Below, one piece after another: positions 8,098-18,586 of a stretch of 35,654 bases of DNA. Position 1 is the first letter of the stretch, and each line of letters begins with the position of its first letter. The notes beneath the pieces were generated by a model, which had not been told where the DNA came from, ran no database searches, and saw only the letters and a program-made list of their open reading frames with translations. The stretch covers positions 1-35,654 of the forward strand of contig JAAXGO010000166.1 of assembly GCA_012267425.1 (NCBI GenBank), read 5' to 3'. The position numbers were made by a program, and so were the translations under genes. The stretch comes from Rhodothermales bacterium (GTDB taxonomy: Bacteria > Bacteroidota > Rhodothermia > Rhodothermales > Bin80).

Positions 8098-8122
8098 GCA
8101 ACGAAGCCGGCGGTAGGCACCG

Positions 8123-9163
8123 ATGAACACGGATGAAAAGACCGCAGCGGAGCTCTTGTCCGGCGACGTTCGGCAGGCGACGGAAGATATTGCAGCCGCT
8201 GATCTTAGTTCTGAGGAGGCTTGCGAGACGTTCCGGGTTCGCTTTTTGGGCCAGCGCAGCGGGATTGTCACGGGGTTGTTCAAGCGTATGAAGAAGCTGC
8301 CCCAGGAGGCACGCCCCGCGGCAGGAAAATCGCTTAATGCACTTCGGAAGCTGGCCACCGACAGGCTCAAAGCGGGGCGTAAGGCACTCAAGGCCGCGCC
8401 AAAGCTGGCAGAGGTTGATCTCACCCTTCCAGGGAGGCGGGCCGTACCTGCAGGATCGGTTCATCCAATTACACAGACGCTAGCTGACATCACCGGAATC
8501 TTCCGGCGCATGGGATTCACCGTCGCGGATGGACCAGAAATCGAAGACGACTGGCACAACTTCACGGCGTTGAACTTCCCGCCAGACCATCCAGCTCGCG
8601 ACATGCAGGATACGCTGTTTTTGGAAGCACCGGAGTCGTCTTCAGGCGGCATCATGCTGCGCACGCACACTTCTCCGGTCCAGATCCGGGCGATGGCTGC
8701 GGGGAATCCGCCGTTTCGGCTGATCGCACCGGGCCGCGTCTATCGCAACGAGACTATCACCTATAAGTCATACTGTCTCTTCCACCAGGTTGAGGGGCTC
8801 GTCGTAGACGAAGGCGTGACGATGGCGGATCTGAAGCACGTGCTCTTTACGTTTGCACGCGCCTACTTCAGCGAGGACGTGCGGCTGCGGTTCAGGCCCA
8901 GTTTTTTCCCATTTACCGAACCAAGCGCAGAGCTCGACATCTGGTGGGACTTGCCCGAGAAGCCGGGAGAAGGGCGCTGGATGGAAATCCTGGGCTCAGG
9001 CATGGTCGATCCGAACGTACTCGATGCGGTCGGGATAGACTCGGAGAAGTACACCGGCTACGCTTTCGGAATGGGTGTAGAGCGTCCGGCGATGCTGCAG
9101 TACGGCATTGAAGATATCAGGCTGTTCTACGAAAACGACGTGCGATTCCTCGCACAGTTCTAG
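8123..9163 (+). CDS. pheS: Phenylalanine-tRNA ligase alpha subunit
   Basis: 346 aa. With PheT it forms the alpha2-beta2 enzyme that charges tRNA-Phe; this subunit carries the class II active site. An N-terminal coiled-coil arm (about residues 1-90) precedes HPITQTLADITGIFRRMGF. Motif 2 is GRVYRNETITYKSYCLFHQ. Motif 3 is GMGVERPAMLQYGIEDIR near the C-terminus. It is followed 14 bp later by pheT. Length and motifs are complete. Confidence 0.96.
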   Translation: MNTDEKTAAELLSGDVRQATEDIAAADLSSEEACETFRVRFLGQRSGIVTGLFKRMKKLPQEARPAAGKSLNALRKLATDRLKAGRKALKAAPKLAEVDLTLPGRRAVPAGSVHPITQTLADITGIFRRMGFTVADGPEIEDDWHNFTALNFPPDHPARDMQDTLFLEAPESSSGGIMLRTHTSPVQIRAMAAGNPPFRLIAPGRVYRNETITYKSYCLFHQVEGLVVDEGVTMADLKHVLFTFARAYFSEDVRLRFRPSFFPFTEPSAELDIWWDLPEKPGEGRWMEILGSGMVDPNVLDAVGIDSEKYTGYAFGMGVERPAMLQYGIEDIRLFYENDVRFLAQF

Positions 9164-9177
9164 GCTGCGGTTGGCCC

Positions 9178-11631
9178 ATGAAGATCTCCATCAGCTGGCT
9201 TAAGGAGTACGTAGACTATTCATATTCGCTCGAGGAGCTGAGCCATGCTCTTACGATGAGCGGATTGGAGGTCGAAGAGGCCGCGGTTGTAGGAGAATCA
9301 CTTGACGACGTGGCCGTGGGATGCGTTCTCGAAGTACGACCACATCCGAACGCCGACCGCCTAACCGTATGCCAGGTTGACGTCGGTGATGACTCGCCTT
9401 TGCAGATCATCTGCGGCGCACCCAACGTGGCTGCGGGCCAGCATGTCGCAGTTGCACGCGTCGGCGCCAAACTCATGCTGCCAAGCCGTGAGAATCCTGC
9501 CGAATCAGTTCCTGTAACGATCAAGAAGACAAAGATCAGGGGCGAGTGGTCCGATGGCATGATCTGCGCGGAAGACGAACTGGGTCTATCCAGCGACCAT
9601 TCAGGCATTATGGTACTCCCGGACGATGCCGAGGTGGGAGAGGCTTTCGACGACTACCTCGGCCGGCGAGGCCTCTTTGCGCGCGATGCTACGCTTGACA
9701 TCGCTGTGACGCCAAACCGTCCGGACGCCATCTGCCACGTCGGCGTGGCGCGTGACGTGGCGGCACTCACAGGAGCCGATCTCGTGCGTCCTGACGTGAA
9801 ATTGCCGCAGGCGGGCGGCGAGACCGCAAAGCACGTCATCGTTGAAATCAAGTGCCCTGACGCATGCCGCAGGTACGTCGCGCTTCTGGTACGCGGCGTT
9901 ACGATCCGGGACTCGCCGACGTGGATGAAGCGTCGACTGGAGGCTGTCGGTCTTCGCTCGATCAACAACGTCGTTGACATCACCAACTACGTGATGCACG
10001 AATGCGGCCAGCCTCTGCACGCGTTCGATTACGACCGAATTCGAGGTGGCCGCATCGTAGTGCGACAGTCTCCAGAAGGGGAGCGCTTCACGACGCTTGA
10101 CGGCAAGGACCACATCTTGATGAAAGGAACGGTGCTGATCTGCGACGCAGGGCGTTCCGTCGCGCTCGGCGGCATGATGGGTGGTGCAAACTCAGAGGTT
10201 GACGAGACCACGACAAATGTCCTCATCGAAAGTGCCTGGTTCGACCCGTACATCACGCGCAGGGCGGCCAAAAAGTTGGGACTTTCAACGGATGCATCGT
10301 ACCGCTTCGAGCGCGGCGTTGATTCCGATGGACAGGTATGGGCAGCGGCTCGGGCCGCACAACTGATGGTGGATCTGGGTGGAGGCACACTCGTGTCCGG
10401 CATGGTAGACGCCCACCCTAATCTCCTTGAGATGCCTGTAATTGATTTGCGTCTCGCGCGTATTGCACACGTCTTGGGCACCGACATCCCACGCCCGGAG
10501 GTCGTGCGCATTCTACGTGCGTTAGGATTTGGGGTAGCCGAAGCAGAAGGTGACATCCTTCGCTGCCAGGTTCCTACGCACCGCCCAGACGTGGAGCGCG
10601 AAATCGATATCATCGAGGAAGTAGCCAGAATCCACGGGTATGACGCGATTGCAGAGCCTCGAAGCACACCGATTCCGAGCTTCGTGCCGAGCGAGCGGCA
10701 GGCGGACCTCCTGCGTTCGGCCATCAGTACCTATCTCGTTGGAAGAGGCTACAGGGAAATCGTAACGAACTCGCTGCTGGGCAGGGAAGAAGCGGAGCGC
10801 TTCATCGATCCAGTGCTGGGCCGAACGGGCCCCGTCGTTGAAACGCTCAACGCGGTGTCGCAGTCCATGACGACGCTTAGGCCGAGATTGCTGCCCGGGA
10901 TGCTGCGAGTGATGGAACACAATCAGAATCACGGGCAACGCGCGCTGCGATTCTACGAATTCGGGCACGTCTTTCGGCGCACAAATGGCACTGGAACGTT
11001 TATTGACGGCTACGACGAAGGCGAGGCGTTCATCATGGGAGTAACGGGTCTCGATGCCCCGACGACCTGGGATCGTAAGCCCCGCGAGGCCGACATTTTT
11101 GATCTCAAAGGCGACGTAGAGTCGATCTTCGAGCAACTCCACGTTCCGAGGGTCCGTTTCGAGGCGCACAACGAGGCTACGCAGCTTACCAACTACCGCC
11201 TTACGGTTTATTCGGGGGACATCCCTCTAGGTAGTATTGCGCGCGCAAAGGCCGACTTACGTACGCCTGTTTACTTTGCCGAATTCGACTGGACGCAGTT
11301 TGTTCACCTGTGCGGAGCGCAATCCCACACCACGTATCGGGCCGTCGAACGCCATCCGACGGTTGAGCGCGACATAGCCGTTGTGGTTGCCAAGTGCGAA
11401 GCTGTTGGCCCTATGACGGCCGCCATCCGAAAGAGTGGTGGACCACTGTTAAAGAGCGTGGAAGTATTTGACCTCTACCAGGGCGAGCGGATAGAACCGG
11501 ACGCCAAGAGCGTTGCCTTCGCCCTTTGCTTCGGTGCCGACAAGACGCTGACAGATGAGGAAGTAGACTACCGCGTACGCGCAATCGTTCGGCGCTTGGC
11601 GAAGAAATTCGGAGCAAAACTCCGCCAATAA
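9178..11631 (+). CDS. pheT: Phenylalanine-tRNA ligase beta subunit
   Basis: 817 aa, normal full length. It begins MKISISWLKEYVDYSYSLEE, then carries an EMAP-type tRNA-binding domain (about 40-155, with HPNADRLTVCQVDVGD and ICGAPNV). B3/B4 editing and core regions follow (SINNVVDITNYVMHECGQPL, HAFDYDRI), then a B5 domain and an inactive class II fold. The C-terminal FDX-ACB domain starts near YRAVERHPTVERDIAVVV. It forms the pheST pair and clears mischarged Tyr-tRNA-Phe. Confidence 0.96.
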   Translation: MKISISWLKEYVDYSYSLEELSHALTMSGLEVEEAAVVGESLDDVAVGCVLEVRPHPNADRLTVCQVDVGDDSPLQIICGAPNVAAGQHVAVARVGAKLMLPSRENPAESVPVTIKKTKIRGEWSDGMICAEDELGLSSDHSGIMVLPDDAEVGEAFDDYLGRRGLFARDATLDIAVTPNRPDAICHVGVARDVAALTGADLVRPDVKLPQAGGETAKHVIVEIKCPDACRRYVALLVRGVTIRDSPTWMKRRLEAVGLRSINNVVDITNYVMHECGQPLHAFDYDRIRGGRIVVRQSPEGERFTTLDGKDHILMKGTVLICDAGRSVALGGMMGGANSEVDETTTNVLIESAWFDPYITRRAAKKLGLSTDASYRFERGVDSDGQVWAAARAAQLMVDLGGGTLVSGMVDAHPNLLEMPVIDLRLARIAHVLGTDIPRPEVVRILRALGFGVAEAEGDILRCQVPTHRPDVEREIDIIEEVARIHGYDAIAEPRSTPIPSFVPSERQADLLRSAISTYLVGRGYREIVTNSLLGREEAERFIDPVLGRTGPVVETLNAVSQSMTTLRPRLLPGMLRVMEHNQNHGQRALRFYEFGHVFRRTNGTGTFIDGYDEGEAFIMGVTGLDAPTTWDRKPREADIFDLKGDVESIFEQLHVPRVRFEAHNEATQLTNYRLTVYSGDIPLGSIARAKADLRTPVYFAEFDWTQFVHLCGAQSHTTYRAVERHPTVERDIAVVVAKCEAVGPMTAAIRKSGGPLLKSVEVFDLYQGERIEPDAKSVAFALCFGADKTLTDEEVDYRVRAIVRRLAKKFGAKLRQ

Positions 11632-11743
11632 AGGTAATCCGTATTGCAGATAGTGCCGTTCGGGTGAACCTTTTGTTGAGGCTTGGCGGTTACATTTTGT
11701 TGCGAGTCGCCGCGGTCAGCGCGAATTCAATTTCATAGAGCCC

Positions 11744-12067
11744 ATGACGAACGGCTCAGCGTCGGATACCGGTCATAAGGCACGTCCTGAAGCAGACAGT
11801 GTGAAGGCGAGTCCAGTCGTTTCCTTGGCTGGCTTGCAGTCGCTTACGAAGCTGCGCGACAGGATAAGAAAGGCTGCCGGTGAACTCGAGCGGCTTCGCC
11901 GCGAGAACATGGCGCTTGCCGAACGCATCCGCGAGCTTGAAACCCGCCCACTGGTGGATCTGGATGGAACCGTGCTTGCGTTTGATGAGGACCCCGATGA
12001 GCTCCGGGAGAAAGTCGACGCCTTCATCGCAACGATTGACTCCTACCTGGCACGCGAATCCGGCTAA
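11744..12067 (+). CDS. Small coiled-coil protein between pheT and zapA
   Basis: 107 aa, with no known function that I recognise. Residues about 25-65 form a coiled coil (LTKLRDRIRKAAGELERLRR, then ENMALAERIRELE). The C-terminus is acidic (FDEDPDELREKVDAFIATID). It lies 3 bp before zapA, so the two are surely co-transcribed. A small coiled-coil gene at this place is, as I recall, common in related genomes. The context points to a cell-division role alongside ZapA, but that is inference. A promoter-like TACATTTTG lies upstream at 11691-11699 without a clear partner box. Confidence 0.75.
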   Translation: MTNGSASDTGHKARPEADSVKASPVVSLAGLQSLTKLRDRIRKAAGELERLRRENMALAERIRELETRPLVDLDGTVLAFDEDPDELREKVDAFIATIDSYLARESG

Positions 12068-12070
12068 GCA

Positions 12071-12373
12071 ATGCAGAAACTGGTCCGCGTACGCATTCTC
12101 GGGAGAGACTACCCACTACGCATCCCGGAAGCGCAAGAAGAGGAAATACGTGCAGTAGCCGACGGCGTGGATGCCCGTCTGAGAGGCTTCAAGCGTGCGT
12201 ATCCCGGGCAGTCCGACATCGTCGCTGCCGTGATGACGGCGCTGGATCTCGCGGACGAATTGCATACAGCCCGGAAAGTGCCGCAGAGGTTGAAAGAGGC
12301 ATTCGATGTAGAGCTTAAGAGGATGGACTACGACCTCGAACGGGCACTGCAGACAGCGGAAATGGTTGGATAG
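12071..12373 (+). CDS. zapA: Cell division protein ZapA
   Basis: 100 aa. ZapA binds FtsZ and bundles its filaments at the division ring. The N-terminal part KLVRVRILGRDYPLRIPEAQ followed by EEEIRAVADGVDARL is the typical ZapA globular domain. The rest is a helix that would form the dimer coiled coil (VAAVMTALDLADELHTARK). It is the last gene of the pheT-zapA transcript and is followed by a terminator. The zapA-rny neighbourhood is conserved in this part of the bacterial tree. Confidence 0.88.
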   Translation: MQKLVRVRILGRDYPLRIPEAQEEEIRAVADGVDARLRGFKRAYPGQSDIVAAVMTALDLADELHTARKVPQRLKEAFDVELKRMDYDLERALQTAEMVG

Positions 12374-12375
12374 AC

Positions 12376-12433
12376 GGGGCACCCTTCGGTGGAACAGCCC
12401 TTTGGAGGGGCTGTTACAGGTGCCCTACTTTTT
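12376..12433 (+). terminator. Rho-independent terminator after zapA
   Basis: An inner hairpin AACAGCCC/GGGCTGTT (12393-12400 with 12408-12415) sits inside an outer stem GGGCACC/GGTGCCC (12377-12383 with 12419-12425). It is followed by TACTTTTT, with T residues at 12429-12433. It begins only three bases after the zapA stop codon and ends just before the closing stem of the RNA at 12434. Confidence 0.82.
12401..12433 (+). promoter_or_regulatory. Possible Bacteroidota-type promoter for the RNA gene
   Basis: TTTG (12401-12404) and TACTTTTT (12426-12433) are separated by 21 bp. This resembles the TTTG-N19-21-TAnnTTTG promoter known from Bacteroidota. It would start transcription at about 12437-12440, at the first bases of the RNA's closing stem. 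The boxes are nested inside the zapA terminator. The match is partial (no final G), so this is a suggestion only. Confidence 0.35.
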
Positions 12434-12643
12434 CTGGCCGGAGTCCGCAGCGGCGCTGGCAAAAGGAACCGACAATTTCGTTAAAGGGAGCTAGCCTTCG
12501 GGTTTGGACGTCAGGCCGCATCCTCGCCATGAGGTGAGGTCTCCGCGCGGAGATGCGCGAACCGCGGAAGGTGGAAGAATCTGAGCGGCCCCCACCGTGT
12601 ATTTTCGGGGTTCTTGGACCCCTCCGCTGCGGATTCGGGCCAG
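12434..12643 (+). ncRNA. ssrS: Probable 6S RNA (structured RNA between zapA and rny)
   Basis: The ends of this ~210-nt stretch pair over 20 positions (12434-12453 with 12624-12643) with only one mismatch and one G-T wobble. Inside, GGCCGC (12514-12519) pairs with GCGGCC (12585-12590) and caps a distal arm containing TCTCCGCGCGGAGA. A small hairpin GGGG...CCCC (12607-12622) lies in the 3' side of the large bubble. A long closing stem, a large internal loop and a terminal arm are the plan of 6S RNA, which sequesters RNA polymerase. 6S genes are often next to zapA. The stretch has its own terminator and no ORF. The 6S name is inferred from fold and position, not from a covariance search. Confidence 0.6.
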
Positions 12644-12655
12644 CGAATTCATGCG

Positions 12656-12692
12656 TACCCCGTCAGGTACGGAACCTGACGGGGTATTTCTT
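12656..12692 (+). terminator. Rho-independent terminator after the RNA gene
   Basis: A perfect 13-bp hairpin: TACCCCGTCAGGT (12656-12668) pairs with ACCTGACGGGGTA (12674-12686), with loop ACGGA and then TTTCTT. It ends the RNA at 12434-12643 and insulates rny, whose start follows 46 bp later. Confidence 0.88.
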
Positions 12693-12737
12693 ATAGGTAC
12701 TTGCTGGAGACCTACTCCACCAGACAAACTGCATTCC

Positions 12738-14435
12738 ATGGACGGCATGACAGCCTTGCTGTTGTCGACCGTCGCCCTGATATCGTTTGGAAGTGGTATC
12801 GCCGTATATAAATGGATTCTTGTCCGCAGCGTCCGACGCCAACTGGCCGTCGCCGAGCAGCAGGCGAAAGAGATCCGCGCAAAAGCCCGCGAGCAGGCCG
12901 CCAGGGAGCGGCAGGAGCACATGGAAAGTGCGAACGCAGCACTTGCAAAAAGACGCAGAGTGTTGGATGAAGAGCGGGAAGAAAGCCAACGCGCCCTGAG
13001 GCGGTCCAAACGGAAAGTGGCGAAGCGGCACGAGCGACTCAACCGCCGCACTCAGCGCGTCAACGAACGCGAAAGACTCCTCCAATCAGCAGGCGACCTT
13101 TTCGACACTCTCCGGCGCAAGGCGGAGCAGACGCACAGGCAGGCAGAGCTATTGCGCGCAAATGCCGACACGCTGCTTCACGAAGCGACCACCCGGCGTG
13201 CCTCTCTTCAGGATCTCGAATCGTCGCTCGACAGTCGCAAGAAGCGCCTCGAGATAAGAAAGAAAGAACTTGACCGCCTCGTCGGCGAAACAAGACGCGC
13301 CTTGGAGCGGATCTCCGGCCTGTCGGCGGACGAGGCACGTGACGCGTTGCGTGCAGATCTGATCGACGAAGCCCGCTTGAAGGCGTCCGCACATATCCAA
13401 GATATCCGTGACCAGGCAAAGCTGACGGCTGCCCGCCAAGCGAGGAAGGTGATCGTTTCGGCAATTCAGCGGACGGCTGCCAGTCACGCCATCGAAAACA
13501 CGGTGTCGGTGGTCAACATCCAGTCCGACGAAATGAAGGGTCGGATCATCGGACGCGAAGGGCGCAATATCCGAGCCTTCGAGGCAGTCACCGGCATTGA
13601 GGTCATCGTCGACGATACGCCCGAAGCCGTCATCCTGTCCGGTTTCGATCCAGTCCGGCGGGAAATAGCGCGGATCGCACTTGACAAACTGGTTCGGGAC
13701 GGACGGATCCATCCAGCCCGTATCGAGGAGGTAGTCGAAAAGACAAGGGCCACGATGCACGAAGAGATCGTCGAGATAGGCGAACGGACCATCATCGATC
13801 TTAATTTGCACGGCCTGCACCCTGAAATCATCCGCCATATCGGCCGAATGCGATACCGAACGAGTTACGGCCAGAACTTACTTGCGCACTCTATGGAGAC
13901 GGCCCGGATTGCATCGATTATGGCGGCCGAGATAGGGCTCGATACCACGAAGTCTCGCCGTGCTGGTCTGCTGCATGATATCGGCAAGGTGATCGAGGAT
14001 GCGGTCGATCAGCCGCACGCGCTTGCGGGGATGGAGATGTGCAGGCGGTACGGCGAAGCTGGCGATGTCTGCAACGCAATTGGCGCACACCACGACGAAA
14101 TCGAGATGACGGCGCTGATTTCTCCTGTTGTCCAGGCCGCGGATGCGATATCCGGCGCGCGGCCCGGCGCACGGAGGGAATCGTTGCAGTCGTACATCAA
14201 GCGTCTTGAGGATCTCGAAGACATTGCGTCGTCGTTCAATGGCGTAGACCGAGCGTTCGCCATACAGGCCGGTCGCGAAGTGCGCGTGCTCGTCAACCAC
14301 GATAAGGTCTCCGACAAAAATGCTGCAAAGCTCGCCAGCGACATATCCGAGCGCATCGAGCGCGAAATGCAGTATCCTGGTCGGATACGCGTCACAGTGA
14401 TCCGTGAGGTACGGAAGGTGTCGTATGCCAAGTAG
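12738..14435 (+). CDS. rny: Ribonuclease Y
   Basis: 565 aa from the ATG at 12738. RNase Y is a membrane-anchored endoribonuclease that initiates mRNA decay. A single N-terminal membrane helix ([20 protein letters not shown]) is followed by a long charged coiled coil (to about residue 250). Next comes a KH domain with [15 protein letters not shown], then an HD domain with HSMETARIA and LLHDIGK (His413-Asp414). The reading frame stays open far upstream of 12738, but that extension would run through the RNA gene and terminator. The ATG directly before the membrane helix is therefore the sensible start; ATG 12747 is an alternative. The 3' end overlaps the next gene by 11 bp. Confidence 0.94.
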   Translation: MDGMTALLLSTVALISFGSGIAVYKWILVRSVRRQLAVAEQQAKEIRAKAREQAARERQEHMESANAALAKRRRVLDEEREESQRALRRSKRKVAKRHERLNRRTQRVNERERLLQSAGDLFDTLRRKAEQTHRQAELLRANADTLLHEATTRRASLQDLESSLDSRKKRLEIRKKELDRLVGETRRALERISGLSADEARDALRADLIDEARLKASAHIQDIRDQAKLTAARQARKVIVSAIQRTAASHAIENTVSVVNIQSDEMKGRIIGREGRNIRAFEAVTGIEVIVDDTPEAVILSGFDPVRREIARIALDKLVRDGRIHPARIEEVVEKTRATMHEEIVEIGERTIIDLNLHGLHPEIIRHIGRMRYRTSYGQNLLAHSMETARIASIMAAEIGLDTTKSRRAGLLHDIGKVIEDAVDQPHALAGMEMCRRYGEAGDVCNAIGAHHDEIEMTALISPVVQAADAISGARPGARRESLQSYIKRLEDLEDIASSFNGVDRAFAIQAGREVRVLVNHDKVSDKNAAKLASDISERIEREMQYPGRIRVTVIREVRKVSYAK

Positions 14436-15642
14436 CACGGCCATGCAACGCACCGCCCTTCTTTTGGCGGCCGCGGTCGCAGGTTGTGTGCCGTCCGGCC
14501 CGGACCAGGCGCATTTAGAGCGTGCGCGCGAGCTCTCTGATCGCTTCATCATCGTGGACGGTCACATTGATGTGCCGCACCGGATGACGCAGTTTGAAGA
14601 GGACGTTACGGAGGCGACGCTTGCGGGTGATTTCGACTGGCCGCGAGCGGTGAAAGGCGGATTGAACGCACCGTTCATGTCGATTTATATCCCGAGCGAG
14701 CTACAGAGCGTCGAAGGAGCGGCGAAGGCGCGTGCCGATTTGCTCATCGACATGGTAGAAGGCATTGCCGCACGTGCGCCCTACAAGTTCGGCGTTGCAA
14801 ATACCACTGCAGACGTTCGACGCCACAAGGCAGAAGGACGCATTTCGCTGCCGATGGGCATGGAAAACGGTGCTCCCATCGAGACTCTGACAGATGCAGC
14901 CCACTTCTACAGGCGAGGCATCAGGTATGTGGGACTCGTACACGCACGCGACAATCATTTGAGTGACTCGTCATATGATACCACGCGCACGTGGGGAGGC
15001 CTGAGCCCCTTTGGCAAACGGGTGGTCGATGAACTGAACCGCCTGGGCATCATCGTTGACGTGTCACACCTCACCGACAGTGCTGCCGCACAGGTAATTC
15101 GGCGCTCAAGAGCCCCGGTGCTTGCGTCCCATTCGTCGGTGCGGTACTTCACGCCAGCGTGGGAGCGCAACATGAGTGACGATCTCATCCGGGCGTTGGC
15201 TGCAAAAGGTGGCGTCATCATGATCAGCTTTGGGTCAACGTTTCTTCGAGGCACGTATCGAAAGCGAAGCGATCTACTTAGCGAACGTATCGAACACCAT
15301 CTTGCGGAAGACGACATCGACCTGAGCTCCGAGCGTGGCGCACTGTATCGCGAACGCGAGCGCAAGGCGAATCCGATCGGCACACTCGGTGACGTGGCAG
15401 ACCACATCGATTATGTCGTTCGGCTCGTCGGTGTCGATCACGTCGGGCTGGGATCCGACTTCGACGGAGTGACGGCACTACCGCGCGGCTTGCACGACGT
15501 GTCTACGTATCCCACGTTGGTTGCCGAGCTCCTTGATCGCGGTTATTCAGACGACGATCTTGAAAAGATTCTCGGCGGCAATGCGCTGCGAGTGTGGGAG
15601 GGCGTAGAGCGCGTTGCCGCGGAACTCAGGCCTGTGGACTGA
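14425..15642 (+). CDS. Membrane dipeptidase (M19 family), predicted lipoprotein
   Basis: 405 aa. M19 (renal dipeptidase) enzymes use two zinc ions to cleave dipeptides, including some with D-residues. The N-terminus from the second Met (14443) reads [15 protein letters not shown], a lipoprotein signal with lipobox AVAGC, so it is probably lipid-anchored in the envelope. Zinc-site motifs [24 protein letters not shown] and LASHSSVR are present, as is GSDFDGV near the C-terminus with GGNALRVWE. The start at 14425 has GGAAGG seven bases upstream and overlaps the rny end, so the two genes are coupled. Confidence 0.88.
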   Translation: MPSSTAMQRTALLLAAAVAGCVPSGPDQAHLERARELSDRFIIVDGHIDVPHRMTQFEEDVTEATLAGDFDWPRAVKGGLNAPFMSIYIPSELQSVEGAAKARADLLIDMVEGIAARAPYKFGVANTTADVRRHKAEGRISLPMGMENGAPIETLTDAAHFYRRGIRYVGLVHARDNHLSDSSYDTTRTWGGLSPFGKRVVDELNRLGIIVDVSHLTDSAAAQVIRRSRAPVLASHSSVRYFTPAWERNMSDDLIRALAAKGGVIMISFGSTFLRGTYRKRSDLLSERIEHHLAEDDIDLSSERGALYRERERKANPIGTLGDVADHIDYVVRLVGVDHVGLGSDFDGVTALPRGLHDVSTYPTLVAELLDRGYSDDDLEKILGGNALRVWEGVERVAAELRPVD

Positions 15643-15648
15643 GCGCGG

Positions 15649-17070
15649 CTACTTGTGCAGACCATCTGCAATGTAGGCGAAGACGTTGTTTTTCGGAATC
15701 CGCTCTTGTGCGAGCGTATCGCGATCCCGGATCGTCACGGAGCCGTCTTCGAGCGTCTGCCCGTCCACAGTGATACAAAGCGGCGTTCCAGCCTCGTCCA
15801 TTCGGCGGTAGCGCTTACCGATCGAGCCTCTGTCATCGTAGAAGACGTTCCATGTGCTGGCAATGTCGTCGGCGATCGCGCGGGCCACTTCTGGCATACC
15901 GTGTTTACGGACCAGCGGAAAGACGGCTGCCTTGATCGGAGCGATGGCGGGATCGAACCGCAAAACAACCCGCCGTTGGCCTTTGACCATTTCTTCGGTG
16001 TACGCCTCGCAGAGGAGCATCAGGATCGTTCGATCAAGACCGGCTGAGGTTTCCACCACATAGGGTATAAAGCGCTCTTTTGTTTGTGGGTCGAAGTATT
16101 CCATCTTCTTGCCGGAGTACTCTTCGTGGCGGGAGAGGTCATAATCAGTGCGTGAGTGAATGCCTTCTACCTCCTGCCAGCCGATCGGGAATTTGTACTG
16201 GATGTCGACTGCAGCGTCTGCGTAGTGTGCTGGCTTCTCGTGGACGTGCCAGCGCAGCCGGCTTGGCTTGATGCCGTTGTTCACGTGCCACTGAAGTCTC
16301 CGTCCCCGCCACTCTTCGTATGCCTCCATCTGCGTGCCGGGCCGTACGAAGTATTGCATTTCCATCTGTTCGAATTCACGCATCCGGAAGATGAACTGCC
16401 GGGCTACGATTTCATTACGGAAGGCTTTTCCGACCTGCGCGATGCCGAAGGGCACCTTGAGGCGCGCGGTTTCTTTCGCATTGTGGAAGTTGACGAAGAT
16501 GCCCTGAGCGGTTTCGGGACGCAGGTAGATGGTGCTTGACGCTTCTTTGAGTGCGCCGGCGTGGGTTTCGAACATCAGGTTGAATTGCCGCACGTCAGTC
16601 CAGTCAAAGGCCCCGGAATCGGGGGAGCGGATCTCTTCGTCCATGATGATGGCGTGGAGGGCCGCCGGCAGGTTCTCCGCGTAGAGTGCGGCGATGAGAC
16701 GCTCATGAACCTGGTCGGCCCGCGTGTTGCGGCCCTTGGTGCGAAGACGTTCGATATGGCCTTCGATGAGCTGATCTGCCTTGTAGCGACGTTTCGACTG
16801 GCGGTCGTCGATGAGTGGATCGTGGAATGCGTCAACATGGCCGGAAGCTTTCCAAACGCCAGAATGCATTAGGATGGAAGCGTCCACTCCAGTGATATTG
16901 TCGTGCCGGTAGACCATTGCCTTCCACCACGAGTCGCGCACATTTTGCTTGAGTTCGACGCCTAGCGGGCCGTAGTCGTAGGCCGCACCGAGGCCGCCGT
17001 AGATCTCGGACGAAGGAAAGATGAATCCACGTCGCTTGCATAGCGAGACGATCGTATCGAGTCTTCTCAT
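15649..17070 (-). CDS. glyS: Glycine-tRNA ligase (single-chain alpha2 type)
   Basis: 473 aa. This is the eukaryote/archaea-like homodimeric GlyRS, not the bacterial alpha2-beta2 enzyme. It begins MRRLDTIVSLCKRRGFIFPS with SEIYGGLGAAYDYGPLG. Class II motifs are YLRPETAQGIFVNF, GKAFRNEI, FRMREFEQMEMQYF and ETSAGLDRTILMLL, followed by a C-terminal anticodon-binding domain (PIKAAVFPLV to the end). The ATG at 17070 has GGAGAGG seven bases upstream; a TTG two codons earlier is less likely. It converges with the dipeptidase gene, with six bases between the stops. Confidence 0.95.
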   Translation of the reverse strand: MRRLDTIVSLCKRRGFIFPSSEIYGGLGAAYDYGPLGVELKQNVRDSWWKAMVYRHDNITGVDASILMHSGVWKASGHVDAFHDPLIDDRQSKRRYKADQLIEGHIERLRTKGRNTRADQVHERLIAALYAENLPAALHAIIMDEEIRSPDSGAFDWTDVRQFNLMFETHAGALKEASSTIYLRPETAQGIFVNFHNAKETARLKVPFGIAQVGKAFRNEIVARQFIFRMREFEQMEMQYFVRPGTQMEAYEEWRGRRLQWHVNNGIKPSRLRWHVHEKPAHYADAAVDIQYKFPIGWQEVEGIHSRTDYDLSRHEEYSGKKMEYFDPQTKERFIPYVVETSAGLDRTILMLLCEAYTEEMVKGQRRVVLRFDPAIAPIKAAVFPLVRKHGMPEVARAIADDIASTWNVFYDDRGSIGKRYRRMDEAGTPLCITVDGQTLEDGSVTIRDRDTLAQERIPKNNVFAYIADGLHK

Positions 17071-17172
17071 CTCCAATCCTCTCCGACAGTGAGTTTGGTT
17101 TGGTGCAGCAAGCTACCGCGCGCCGACGGCCGAAACCATGTCCGCCGGTTGAATATGGAGTGAGAAGCTTAA

Positions 17173-18285
<1,113 letters not shown>

Positions 18286-18586
18286 GCCGGCGGAAACGAA
18301 CGGTGTACGAAAGTGGTGAACCGGAGAAGCGGTGACCCGTCTCGACTGTCAGCGAATGCAGCACACGCGCGGAACCGCAATGGTCAGACCCGTGTCCATT
18401 CGCAGCCTGGTCCGCATTTCTACAGGCGAAACCGGTTGGCCAGGCTGAGGCGTGGCCAAACCAAGTCCAACTTGCACTGAGGGTGCTCTTCGCCGCCACG
18501 CCGCTCCCGCAGGGGGAACGAATTCTCGTAATCTGAGACGGTTATCAAGGTAACAGGTTTCACGGACTGGAAAAAGGGTTTTCGCA
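18286..18586 (+). other. Divergent intergenic region between rho and rnhB
   Basis: This 301-bp stretch must hold promoters for rho (minus) and rnhB (plus). I see no convincing gene in it. GCCTGG and CCAGGC near 18410-18445 could form a stem about 30 bp apart, and the stretch before rnhB becomes more AT-rich. I cannot name a riboswitch or RNA here. Confidence 0.4.

Noticed and set aside
12597-12737. N-terminal extension of rny in the same open frame
   Set aside because: It would run through the probable RNA gene and a perfect terminator hairpin, and the membrane anchor of RNase Y begins right at 12738.
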